DNA from: Moorena producens 3L
GTDB lineage: Bacteria; Cyanobacteriota; Cyanobacteriia; Cyanobacteriales; Coleofasciculaceae
Reading direction: 5' to 3'
Assembly: GCF_000211815.1 (NCBI RefSeq)
Contig: NZ_GL890945.1
Span: forward strand, 26,256 to 90,255
DNA: 64,000 bases
The translations under genes were made by a program, and so were the position numbers. Shown piece after piece: positions 8,663-16,912 of this stretch. Position 1 is the first letter of the stretch; each line of letters starts with the position of its first letter. The notes beneath the pieces are model-generated. The model saw only the letters and a program-made list of their open reading frames with translations. It did no database searches and was not told the origin of the DNA.

Positions 8663-9391
8663 ATGAAAAATTTACCGTTTCAAGTAGTAGTATCCCTAGC
8701 TACTTTGATCACGACAAGTATGGCTAGTGCTAATGCTCAAACTGTCGTTGCTCAGATGGATTTTGACCACCGTAACGCCTCGACAGAGAAAGTTGCTGCA
8801 CAAGGGAGAATGATCAATGAGTTGTGGCAACAAGCCAGTCAGTTACGAGGAATTGGTAAGTATAGTGAAGAGATAACGATACGGTCGCAGATTGTAAAAC
8901 TTCAGCCAGACTCTTTCTTAGCTTGGTATTGGCGAGGGGATACGTTGAGTAGCTTGGGCCAGTACGAAGCCGCGATCGCTTCCTATGATCAAGCGATTAA
9001 AATTAAGCCCAATTACCTTTTAGCGTGGTTTGAGAAAGGCAAGGCAAACCATAAACTAAAACGATACGATGCGGTGATTACGGCCTGGAAGCAAGCAGTT
9101 TCAATTCAAGCCACATCAGAATTTGAACAGCAGTTGGTACAGACAATTATTCCCAAAAAAATTGCCAGTGTGCTGCTTTATGATTTGAAACGGTATTCTG
9201 AGGCGATCGCATTCTACAACCAAGTACTGGAAGTGGATGCCAAAGCTGCTTCAATTTGGATTGACCGAGGCACAGCTTTTTATCAACTCGGTCGATATCA
9301 AAAAGCAATCACCGATTTTGACAAGGCGATTCAACTTGATGCTCAAAACTCTTTGGCTTGGAAACAGCGAGGATTTGCCGATACTTTTTAG
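8663..9391 (+). CDS. Exported TPR protein, apparently cut short by an IS607-type element
   Basis: It has a signal peptide (MKNLPFQVVVSLATLITTS with cleavage after ANA or similar, near residue 25) followed by TPR repeats from about residue 60: WYWRGDTLSSLGQYEAAIAS, WFEKGKANHKLKRYDAVITA, YSEAIAFYNQVLEV, IWIDRGTAFYQLGRYQKAIT. The last TPR stops after SLAWKQRGFADTF. From 9378 on (CCGATACTTTTTAGCT) the DNA matches the end of a second IS607-type copy at 33844, so the final residues and stop come from the mobile element. I found no 3' remnant on the far side. Confidence 0.8.
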   Translation: MKNLPFQVVVSLATLITTSMASANAQTVVAQMDFDHRNASTEKVAAQGRMINELWQQASQLRGIGKYSEEITIRSQIVKLQPDSFLAWYWRGDTLSSLGQYEAAIASYDQAIKIKPNYLLAWFEKGKANHKLKRYDAVITAWKQAVSIQATSEFEQQLVQTIIPKKIASVLLYDLKRYSEAIAFYNQVLEVDAKAASIWIDRGTAFYQLGRYQKAITDFDKAIQLDAQNSLAWKQRGFADTF

Positions 9392-9412
9392 CTGCCAAAA
9401 TCTTCCAAAAAG

Positions 9413-9567
9413 TCAATCCTGGCTCACTAATGCAAGCTGATTTCTCAGCCAGGGGGTATCTCCCAAGGCTCGCAGAAATATACCACGAGCGCCATTGATG
9501 TCTCGATCCATAGATCGACCATCAATTTTTGATTTAATAATTTTACTTCCGCCGATGTTGACCAACT
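9413..9567 (-). CDS. tnpB: tnpB of IS607 copy 1, 3' exon
   Basis: Downstream exon of the intron-split tnpB. Read after exon 1 it continues ...SWTG-ELVNIGGSKIIKSK, then DGRSMDRDINGARGIFLRAL and stops at 9413-9415. The DRDINGARGI segment carries the last RuvC aspartate. Copy 2 shows the uninterrupted version of the same joint (SWTGELINIGGSKK). This region also overlaps where the guide (omega/reRNA) of TnpB systems is usually encoded; no specific RNA boundary is claimed. Confidence 0.85.
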
Positions 9568-9610
9568 GTTAGAGTCGATGTCCCCTATTAAGGGGAGCAT
9601 CTCTCCTACA

Positions 9611-9644
9611 AATCCGTACGTGCGACTTTCGTTGCATACGGCTC
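9611..9644 (-). ncRNA. Group II intron domain V
   Basis: The minus strand reads GAGCCGTATGC, then AACGAAAGTC, then GCACGTACGGATT: the conserved 34-nt hairpin with the GAAA-type tetraloop and internal bulge of the group II catalytic core. Domain VI follows at about 9570-9609 (CTCCCC/GGGGA stem). Confidence 0.9.
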
Positions 9645-11168
9645 CTAAGTATCTTTTTGGCTGCTGTGTATGTATTGGTGGCAGCTCTGGTGAACCGCCA
9701 TTAAATTCTTTGGTTTCCAATTGTCGTGGTTTCCATCTAGGTGATGAAGGTGTACAGATTCGTTGCCTATTAACTTGTGACCACAATGTCCACAGCAATG
9801 GTTTTGCTTCTTCAAGGCTTTGGAAGTAGCATTATCGTAGAGTCCAGAGTTCCTTTGGCTCCAGTACACCAAGTCTCCGTCATAGGGGGACTTGGTGCCC
9901 CTGACTTTAATATGCTTGTTTTCCTTATATTTCACCGCCGGGAATGCTTTCTTTACTAATCTTTCGGATTCGTATCGATTGATTTTCTTCTCTTTTCTGA
10001 ATTTCTCTTCTGTTCTCTTTGCAGTGAACCACAGAGAGTTTCGGGAGCCGTCCATCTTGCAATTCCGGTGGTAATTTCTCCAGCCCCTTATTATGGGAGC
10101 TAATTTTTCAGCCTTTATTTTTGCACCATAGTTCGAGCTGTTGGCCACGGCTTTAATCTTCTTTTTGATGGTTCTTAGGTTTTCCGCTGAGGGAATACTT
10201 CGGAACTTTCCATTTTTCTGGACTCGGAAGTTCCAGCCCAGGAAGTCAAAACCGTCTGTCGAGTGAGTTATTTTGGTCTTTTCTTCGCTGATTTCCATTC
10301 CGCGTTCAGTTAAGAATTCCTTGACCTTTTTTAACACCTTTTGAGCGTCTTCGTTAGGTTTCAGGAATATTACCATGTCATCCGCGTAGCGGATTGATTG
10401 GTGTAGGCTTTCAATTCCATTTAGTGCCACGTTGGCTAAGAGTGGGCTGACCACACCTCCTTGGGGTGTTCCTTGCTCCGTGAATTCCGGACTGACGCCC
10501 GCTTTTAAACATCTAAAAATCCCCTGTTTTATGGATGCCGGTGCTAACAGTCTATCCATTATGGAGCTGTGTGATATGCGGTCAAAACACTTTTTGATGT
10601 CTAGTTCTATGACCCTTTTTGTGATGCCGTTGCAACTTGAGTTCAGGTTATTGAACACGTGTTTTTGGGCATCGTGCGCACTTCGTCCAGTCCTAAACCC
10701 GTAACTCCGGGCGTGAAAGGTAGCTTCGTGTGCAGGTTCTAGGGCGTATTTCACTAGACATTGCCATGCTCTATCAGCGATTGTCGGGATTTTCAGCATT
10801 CGCGTTTTCCCGTTCTTCTTGGCTATCGGGACTTCCCGTAGTCCAGTATGTTTCCAGTCGGAGCCATATTGGTTCAATAGCTCAAGTAGCTCTAATCTCT
10901 GCCGGTATGTGAGGGATGACTTACCATCAATGCCGGGGGTTTTCTTACCCTTGTTGAGCTGTGTTACTTGACGGATGGCCAGTAGTTGTGCTGAGCGGGA
11001 TTTCATTATCAGTTTCTGTAGAGACCTGGCTTTTCTCAGGTTTCCAGCTTGAACTGCTTTATATAAACGTCTTTGTAGGCGAAAAAGGTTTTGGCGAAGT
11101 TTCTTCCACTGTTGCCCTTTCCAAAGGTCACTAGCTTTTTTGCTGTGTCTACCCATGCTCTTCTCCAA
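9645..11168 (-). CDS. ltrA: Group II intron-encoded reverse transcriptase/maturase with HNH endonuclease
   Basis: Multi-domain intron protein of 507 residues. Reverse transcriptase blocks include TPGIDG (near 78), RMLKIPTIADRAWQ, SYGFRTGRSAHDA, ELDIKKCFDRISH, GTPQGGVVSPLLAN and the catalytic YADD (near 265). A maturase domain X follows (LAPIIRGWRNYHR). The C-terminus has a Cys/His HNH region (CCGHCGHKLIG, LHHLDGNHDNWKPKNL). It supports splicing and retrohoming of its intron. The frame is intact with all catalytic residues visible, so the element may be active. A second Met four residues in is an equally good start. Confidence 0.95.
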   Translation of the reverse strand: MEKSMGRHSKKASDLWKGQQWKKLRQNLFRLQRRLYKAVQAGNLRKARSLQKLIMKSRSAQLLAIRQVTQLNKGKKTPGIDGKSSLTYRQRLELLELLNQYGSDWKHTGLREVPIAKKNGKTRMLKIPTIADRAWQCLVKYALEPAHEATFHARSYGFRTGRSAHDAQKHVFNNLNSSCNGITKRVIELDIKKCFDRISHSSIMDRLLAPASIKQGIFRCLKAGVSPEFTEQGTPQGGVVSPLLANVALNGIESLHQSIRYADDMVIFLKPNEDAQKVLKKVKEFLTERGMEISEEKTKITHSTDGFDFLGWNFRVQKNGKFRSIPSAENLRTIKKKIKAVANSSNYGAKIKAEKLAPIIRGWRNYHRNCKMDGSRNSLWFTAKRTEEKFRKEKKINRYESERLVKKAFPAVKYKENKHIKVRGTKSPYDGDLVYWSQRNSGLYDNATSKALKKQNHCCGHCGHKLIGNESVHLHHLDGNHDNWKPKNLMAVHQSCHQYIHSSQKDT

Positions 11169-11719
11169 AGTCTATATACTTGATACCCGTGACCAGTTTT
11201 CGGTCACATCCTACCCGGCAGGAGGGATTAAGTTTGACATAACTTACTAGGGTTTCGACCGTTCCTTAGACCTCGTGTTGCTGCCGTTTTTACTCGTTCC
11301 ATCTATTAGATTGTTGTGGTGATTTAGGTCAGTCCAATTTGCCCATCCTCCTCTCGGAGATTACAGCTATTCTGGAGAAGACGCTGTGAGAGTAGAGGAT
11401 ACATTCCATATTGGTTTTTCAGGTTATGGTAGGCTGGTAGGACATTTTTCTAGGACTTGTTTAACCATGTCACCTCCCCTTTAGCGCCAGTGTTGTTACC
11501 TGCTTCTTTTCAACTGATTGCGCCCTGGTGCCAGCTTCACTCTGTAGGGATGTCGCCCTGCTCGGTGTGGCCAGATAGGGAGTCACTTATCTCTTCAAGG
11601 GGCGGGTTTTCACCGCCATCCAATAGATAGTTAGAAATCTTTTGAGGGTGTTACCCTCACGATTCCCCTTACTCATACCCCTCTAGTTTCTAGAGGCTCC
11701 TAGTAAGAACGAGCCGCAC

Positions 11720-12803
11720 CCCCAGTCCAGCTGACAGTTTTACTCGTATAGGCTTCGCAGACGTCTATCACCATCTTTCCTGACTCTTGGGCTTTGTGCT
11801 TGAGAAATTCTTTGAAACGGTAATGAGCGAAAGAGAGCATATTGCGAACTGTTTTTGATCTAAGTTTGCGATCACTTTTTCTCGACATCTGAGAAGTCTC
11901 AAAGGTGGGAAGCAAAATTACATCAAAATTGTCAACTATAAATCTGGCAGCTTTGTGATGGATCTCGTTCACTAAGTTTTGAATCCTGATCACCATCCGC
12001 CTGGAAGCTTTTCTCATTCGACGCTTCTGGCCACCTTTGGCTTTGCTTATTTTTGAAATCAGATTATCCAGGTGTTGACATAAGCGTTGAATTTGAGAAA
12101 AATCACCATTGCCAATTTTTCCGACAGAAGTTTCACTAAAGAATGTCAAGAAAGTCCTAACTCCAGGATCCAAAGCAACTACTCTACCTTGGTTTTCGGC
12201 TTTAACGTTAGTCACTTTGTGGGGGACTACAAGGTAGTAGTCCCCATTAGTACTGGTCAATCGACAGTCACAGATATTATCAGGCAGGCTCTCGGCAAAG
12301 GTTAATTCCCCTAGTTTTGTATGATAGATCCCCTTGTCTGAAACTGCTGATTTAGGAATATAGCAAGACTGGACAGGATTCTTTCGAGATCTAAATCGAA
12401 CTCGGTTAATTTGCTTAGTCTTTTTGTACTTTTTTTTAGCTTCCCTGACAGCGGTGCAGGCATCCTTAATCGCTATCGATTTAATTTGATAAGGTACTGC
12501 CTTGCACCACTCTGGAAGGTCATTTAATATCCCTGTTTTAATAGCCTTCCAGTTGGCTTTAACTTCTCCATTCTGGAGTATTTTGACGGTCTTATTGAAA
12601 ACATAGCGGGACACTCCGAACCATTGACGAACAATAGACCGCTGTTCAGCATTGAGGAATATCCGAATCTTTTTTGATTTTTGCCCCGTATTTTCTGAGC
12701 CCGTGGACGCGACAATAGAAGAGGTGAATGATGGAGAGAAGATCTGCTGTAAGTTCTGATCAAAGACAACTTTTAGGTTGGTCGAGAACCAAGATTTTTC
12801 CAC
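11720..12803 (-). CDS. tnpB: tnpB of IS607 copy 1, 5' exon
   Basis: TnpB is the RNA-guided RuvC-type nuclease of IS605/IS607 elements. Visible here are KKIRIFLNAEQRSIVRQWF near the start, the RuvC aspartate in VVALDPGVRTFL, and the glutamate in LLPTFETSQM. The usual zinc-finger cysteines after YTSKT are absent (VSWTGE instead), also in copy 2. The start is not resolved: the frame stays open far into tnpA, and GTG at 12803 is one option (412 residues after splicing). Without intron removal the protein ends SWTGGAARSY. Confidence 0.8.
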
Positions 12804-13248
12804 CGTTGATACTGACCAGGTGCTCAAAGAGTTCAAACCCGAATCGGGTAAGTCTGTCTCTACAGGCAACAACAATCGTGAGCTGATCTCCTCGCATAAG
12901 CCGCTCCAGTATGGTCTTAAGTCCCTTCCTTTTGTAGTTGAGACCTGAGCCGATGTCTTTGATGATTTCGGCTTGTGGGAAAAGGGAATGCATATAGGCG
13001 ATTTGTCGGACAAGGTCGTCTTTTTGCTTGCTGGAGCTGACTCGGCAGTAGCAAATTGTGCTTGCAACCCGAACAGTTCTATCATCTGTAGATCTACGTC
13101 CGAAAGTGAGCAAGCTTTCGGGATCAAAGAGTCTTGTTCCTCCTGGAGTTTTTTCGCACCTGATCGTTCCATCATCCGCGTATTTCCTCAATGTGTTCTT
13201 GGAGAGTCCCGTAAGTTCGACCGCCTTACGGAGTGGTATTAGTGCCAT
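12760..13248 (-). CDS. tnpA: IS607-type serine recombinase TnpA, C-terminally truncated
   Basis: The N-terminal MerR-like helix-turn-helix (LIPLRKAVELTGLSKNTLRK) is followed by a small serine recombinase domain with the catalytic serine in ICYCRVSSSKQKDDL and ACRDRLTRFGFEL. It is 162 residues long. The second copy (35164-35751) is 195 residues. Codon-by-codon comparison shows a TGA here where copy 2 has GAA, after VLDQPKSCL, so the last 33 residues are lost to a nonsense codon. The reading frame beyond it (SELTADLLSIIH) is still preserved. Confidence 0.9.
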   Translation of the reverse strand: MALIPLRKAVELTGLSKNTLRKYADDGTIRCEKTPGGTRLFDPESLLTFGRRSTDDRTVRVASTICYCRVSSSKQKDDLVRQIAYMHSLFPQAEIIKDIGSGLNYKRKGLKTILERLMRGDQLTIVVACRDRLTRFGFELFEHLVSINGGKILVLDQPKSCL

Positions 13249-13796
13249 GTTTTTATCTTGGCATATTTTGGTAGATATTGTAAGATATTATGTGTGCATT
13301 TTGGTTAACTGTCACGAGCCTCCTTCTAGAAAGTCATTATTTCATAGATTGGGCCAGGACTGTTCTACCCGAATAACAAGCTTTCTCTATTACAAAATTT
13401 ACATTTTGTAGTATATTATGCTGTGTTGAGGCATTTGTTTAAACAGAGCTTGATGAGCAGACAATTGCCTAATTAATCAATTAATTAATCACGCTTGGGT
13501 TATCCGACATCGGGTAGCCTAACCCTCCAAGGGTTGGAACTAGTGAATGTGACACAAGGAGGAGTTTGTAACATTACTTAATATCCTGTGTCTAGTTCTA
13601 CTCCAAGGATGGGGTAAATGAATTAAGTAGAAATGATATTGACTAGAAATTATATTGTATGCTATATTGCCAATGAGCTTGAAAAAATATAAGCTAAAAT
13701 CTTTTTCAGGGTAAACGCATCTTATTTTCAAATGCCTACTGGATATGATATTCAAGCGATAAGTTTTTATACTTATTAGTTTTGAAATATCTGTTA

Positions 13797-13840
13797 GGTG
13801 CGCTTTCTGTTGGCGAATTTAATTCGCCACGGGTAGCACC
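13797..13840. repeat. 44-bp dispersed stem-loop repeat
   Basis: Runs from GGTGCGCTTTC to GGGTAGCACC, with an internal GGCGAATTTAATTCGCC palindrome. A diverged copy in opposite orientation is at 40122-40167 (GGTGCGACCCGTGGCGAATT...GCGCACC). Directly followed by the G/C-run repeat. Confidence 0.75.
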
Positions 13841-13893
13841 TCTTGATGCAGTTGCTCATGGGGAAAACCCCCATGACACCACTGCATTGCTTC
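13841..13893. repeat. 51-bp G/C-run palindromic dispersed repeat, copy 2
   Basis: Same family as 5219-5270 and 26383-26433: TCTTGATGCAGTTGCTCATG, a central GGGG/CCCCC hairpin, then CACTGCATTGCTTC. Confidence 0.75.
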
Positions 13894-14257
13894 TGAGTAA
13901 GGCTTCTAAAAAGATGGGTTTGCCCTGAATTTTTTTGACTAAATGGCATTGTTTGTGGGAGCAGGTCAATTTTGTAAGAACACTTGAAGTACAGTGTTTT
14001 CGGGGCTTCAGTAGCAGTGATGAGTTATTTTAGTACATTTGTTCTGCGAATTTGACATCCTCCCTTGTTTGTTGGATAGGAGTTGAATTTAATTCAACTC
14101 CAGCTATATCGTTTATTTGTAATTCAGCCTAGTAGTTTACTACAACAAGTATGACAGGTTAATTATTTCTATAACCCTTAGATAATACGAGTCAGTTTAG
14201 ATATAAATTACTTGTCAAAACGTCTATGGTAAAGTACTAGGTTCAAGTGCTTAAAGG

Positions 14258-16306
14258 ATGCTGATAACTCTACCACTTTTACTAATGCTGCTTGTCACCA
14301 TAGCCCTGGGTAGCAAGATATTCTTCCAGAGAAAATATGAGCAATGGTGGAAAGGACTTTCTCGCCAGGAGAAATGGTCATACATTAAAAAAGGAAAGCT
14401 ACCTTCCTTAATAGAATTTGTGAAAAGTGACTTGGGAAAGTTACCGGAACCGGAACAGATTCTGGAAGATGCTGAATATGAGTCAATCTTTCTAAGCCTC
14501 TTAGAAGGTGTATCCACTGGATGGCAGAAAGCTGAGATTGAAGATTTTTTTGCTAAACAGCCAGTAAGTATTGATCAGTCTACATTTCAGTCGTGGCTAC
14601 GCAAGTTTTGTCGTCGCCTTATGAAAGCACCTCAAGGAAACATTGAAGTTGCTCAGCGCATGATTAGCTTTGGTGAGATTGGGGATTGGCAGCTTGGAAG
14701 GATATCTAAGGAGTTTGGCGAAAAAATTTTAACCGCATCAAGGCGAGACACAGTTGTTGTATATGTTAATCCCTTTACACTACTTGGCTTAGATCCTGAA
14801 AAATACAATACTGTAGAAGATATATCTGCTACTAAAATTCGCCCACAGAAGAAAAGGTTTTTAGCAAAGCTAAAAATTAACGACAATCAGTTTGAATTGA
14901 AAGAAGGCTTTAAGATCAAGCAGGCAGAAGCATATTTGGAAGATCTTCGAGATGAGCAGAATAAAAAATTCCACTTTATTATATTTAAGGACAAAAAGCT
15001 ACATGACTTTCTAACTTTCGGAGATTTTCAATTTTTTGAGCAATATGTTTCTAAACCTGATTACCAGGATGAAGAATTCCGGGGATTCATTGGAAAATAC
15101 TTTGCTCGACAGTATGGGAATAAACTTGATGAAGCGATACGCTTTAAGGATTTAGGTTCCATTAAGAGTTTGTTCTCAATAGAACTCTTAGTTCTTCCAG
15201 AGCATTATCAAATCTGTTTTGGTCGATCCTATGAATTTTTAGAAAGCTGCTGTAATGCTCTGAAGGAGATTGCTGATTTTGGTATAGATCCTAAACACTT
15301 TGATGAAAAAGAGCTTTTGGCGAAGATCCAAGAAGTTCTGGATATTGAGTTAGTGAATTCAATTAATCATCCCTTCTTTTTGATAGCTAAAGATCGGATA
15401 TCTCAATGTCTTATTAAAATAGGATTCAAACTATGTCGCTTGCCAACATCTGAGCATATTGAATATGAGTTTTTGGTGGAATATTCTCTGAAAGTTATTG
15501 ACTTAGCCTCTAAATTAAAGGTCTCGGAAAATGCCAGCAAGAGGGTAAAAGAGATTAAAGATAAGATTATTGAGGATAAAGGCAAAAGTAAAGACCGTAA
15601 GCTAAATTTAAATCTTTATTTAAATGCTTCTCATCCACTTGAAATTACAGATGATTACATTAGATATGGAAGAACAGTCTGGGATCTAGAAAGTATTGAA
15701 GCTATTAAGTTAGTTCCTTTTGGATACAACTCGCAACTTCGTACTTGTTCTTTTTTGAATAATCAGGGACAACAGATTTCCTTTACACCGATGATGGATG
15801 ATCTAAACTATGAAGATGAATTAAGGAAAAAACTAGACTTTTCCTTAATAAAAATTATGGACAATATTACAGAAAAAATTATGGTGAAAATTAATACAGG
15901 AACAGTTGTAGAGATTGGAAATTGTCGTTTATATAGTCAAAGAATTTATTTTAAAGACTCCACATTTTTCTGCAAATACCATGACTTTACTCTAATTAGT
16001 TCAGATGATTATCCTAATTTAGTACTTGTCACAACAAACAAAAAGTATATAAATATATTTTTAGAAAACAAGGAAAATTTTGAAAATTATATCAAGTATG
16101 ATAACAAGTTTAGGGATAAAGAACTAAGTATAGAACAGTATAAAAAAAGAATAGATCCTTATATTTTATCTAGAATCAAATCGGGAGTAATTAGTCTTAG
16201 AGATAGAGGAGCATTAATCGATACTGAGAAGGAATGGAATGGTGTACTGATTAGGGATGTGTTGAGGTTTCAGGAATTGATGATTACTGGAAAGATGTCA
16301 AGATAA
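14258..16306 (+). CDS. Membrane-anchored protein with J-like segment, first gene of Hsp70 cluster
   Basis: 682 residues, family not recognised with certainty. Residues 1-18 are one hydrophobic helix (LITLPLLLMLLVTIALG), so the rest is probably cytoplasmic and membrane-tethered. A segment at 169-260 (YVNPFTLLGLDPEKYN, then basic RPQKKRFLAKLKIN, then AEAYLEDLRDEQNKKFHFI) resembles the layout of divergent J-type domains, but no HPD is present. A long helical region follows. The C-terminal part has two beta-rich stretches, near 460-530 (PLEITDDYIRYGRTVWDLES) and 555-610 (VVEIGNCRLYSQRIYFKDS), reminiscent of bacterial PH-like domains. A gap of 46 bp to the next gene suggests an operon and a cofactor role for the Hsp70. 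Confidence 0.8.
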   Translation: MLITLPLLLMLLVTIALGSKIFFQRKYEQWWKGLSRQEKWSYIKKGKLPSLIEFVKSDLGKLPEPEQILEDAEYESIFLSLLEGVSTGWQKAEIEDFFAKQPVSIDQSTFQSWLRKFCRRLMKAPQGNIEVAQRMISFGEIGDWQLGRISKEFGEKILTASRRDTVVVYVNPFTLLGLDPEKYNTVEDISATKIRPQKKRFLAKLKINDNQFELKEGFKIKQAEAYLEDLRDEQNKKFHFIIFKDKKLHDFLTFGDFQFFEQYVSKPDYQDEEFRGFIGKYFARQYGNKLDEAIRFKDLGSIKSLFSIELLVLPEHYQICFGRSYEFLESCCNALKEIADFGIDPKHFDEKELLAKIQEVLDIELVNSINHPFFLIAKDRISQCLIKIGFKLCRLPTSEHIEYEFLVEYSLKVIDLASKLKVSENASKRVKEIKDKIIEDKGKSKDRKLNLNLYLNASHPLEITDDYIRYGRTVWDLESIEAIKLVPFGYNSQLRTCSFLNNQGQQISFTPMMDDLNYEDELRKKLDFSLIKIMDNITEKIMVKINTGTVVEIGNCRLYSQRIYFKDSTFFCKYHDFTLISSDDYPNLVLVTTNKKYINIFLENKENFENYIKYDNKFRDKELSIEQYKKRIDPYILSRIKSGVISLRDRGALIDTEKEWNGVLIRDVLRFQELMITGKMSR

Positions 16307-16352
16307 GTTTGACTAAAAATTAAAATGGTTCAATAAAATATTGCAGTCTACC

Positions 16353-16835
16353 ATGGAAAATAAATTAATTACCGAACAACTACAGCCCGATTTTTCTTCA
16401 GCCTTGTATCAAGTCTTTGAAATTGAGAAAAAGCTGAAAAAACTGACTACAGAACATACAATTCATAGAAATGTAGAAAAGCTCAAAGACTACTTTCAAT
16501 CCTTGGGATGGTTTTATGAAATTCCCAAAGGGACGTATAATGAAACCCGGACTGACTGTGATGCTCATATCTCTAGTGATTCCCCTGAAGAATTGGTAAT
16601 TTCTGAGGTGATCAAGCCAACGATTCGATACCGGGAGAATGAATCCTCTCCATCACGTATTGTTCGTCGAGCAACTGTTATTGTGGAATCTAAAGGGATC
16701 CAAGAAGAAGCTAGGGAAAAAATTAGCGAAAAACCTAGCATGATTCCCTCAAATATGAATATTTGTAAATTTATTAAAGAACAGTTTTCTCGTCTTAAGT
16801 TAAGATTTACAGGCAATGATGTCAGCTCTAAATAA
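16353..16835 (+). CDS. Small partner protein of the Hsp70 cluster
   Basis: 160 residues from ATG at 16353 (a TTG at 16341 is possible but weaker). It opens with a helical segment (SSALYQVFEIEKKLKKLTTE), then a compact alpha/beta part with LGWFYEIPKGTYNETRTDCD, ELVISEVIKPTIRY and RRATVIVESKG. No signal peptide or membrane helix. I do not recognise a named family. Its place directly before an Hsp70 gene, where nucleotide exchange factors often sit, makes a GrpE-like or client-adaptor role possible, but this is inference only. Confidence 0.75.
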   Translation: MENKLITEQLQPDFSSALYQVFEIEKKLKKLTTEHTIHRNVEKLKDYFQSLGWFYEIPKGTYNETRTDCDAHISSDSPEELVISEVIKPTIRYRENESSPSRIVRRATVIVESKGIQEEAREKISEKPSMIPSNMNICKFIKEQFSRLKLRFTGNDVSSK

Positions 16836-16912
16836 TTTTAGAGGATTTGTATATCAATACAAATCACTATTTCATAGTTAGGTATTATTCACAAATTCAA
16901 GGAGATAACCGG

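Larger units (their letters stand above)
9568..11719 (-). mobile_element. Group II intron (2,152 nt) inserted in tnpB
   Basis: The minus-strand 5' end is GTGCGGC (from 11719), matching the GUGYG consensus, and the 3' end is CTCTAAC (9568). A typical domain V and a domain VI hairpin precede the 3' end, and domain IV holds a reverse transcriptase gene. Removing 9568-11719 joins codon base G11720 with AG of exon 2 to give GAG, restoring the tnpB sequence WTGELVNIGG exactly as in the uninterrupted second copy. All parts needed for splicing and mobility appear present. About 550 nt at 11169-11719 are the 5' ribozyme domains (I-III). Confidence 0.93.
9378..13260 (-). mobile_element. IS607-type element, copy 1, with a group II intron inside tnpB
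   Basis: Contains a MerR-HTH serine recombinase gene (tnpA, 12760-13248) and a tnpB overlapping its 3' end. The tnpB-side end is fixed by comparison with copy 2 (33844), where homology begins at CCGATACTTTTTAGCT. The tnpA-side end is approximate: the copies diverge soon after the tnpA start, and this family lacks inverted repeats. The nested group II intron occupies 9568-11719. Confidence 0.85.
13261..14257. other. Non-coding gap before the Hsp70 cluster
   Basis: About 1 kb, AT-rich, with no convincing gene on either strand. It contains two adjacent dispersed repeats (13797-13840 and 13841-13893). The promoter of the Hsp70 cluster should lie near its right end, but no clear -10/-35 pair stands out. 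Confidence 0.6.
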
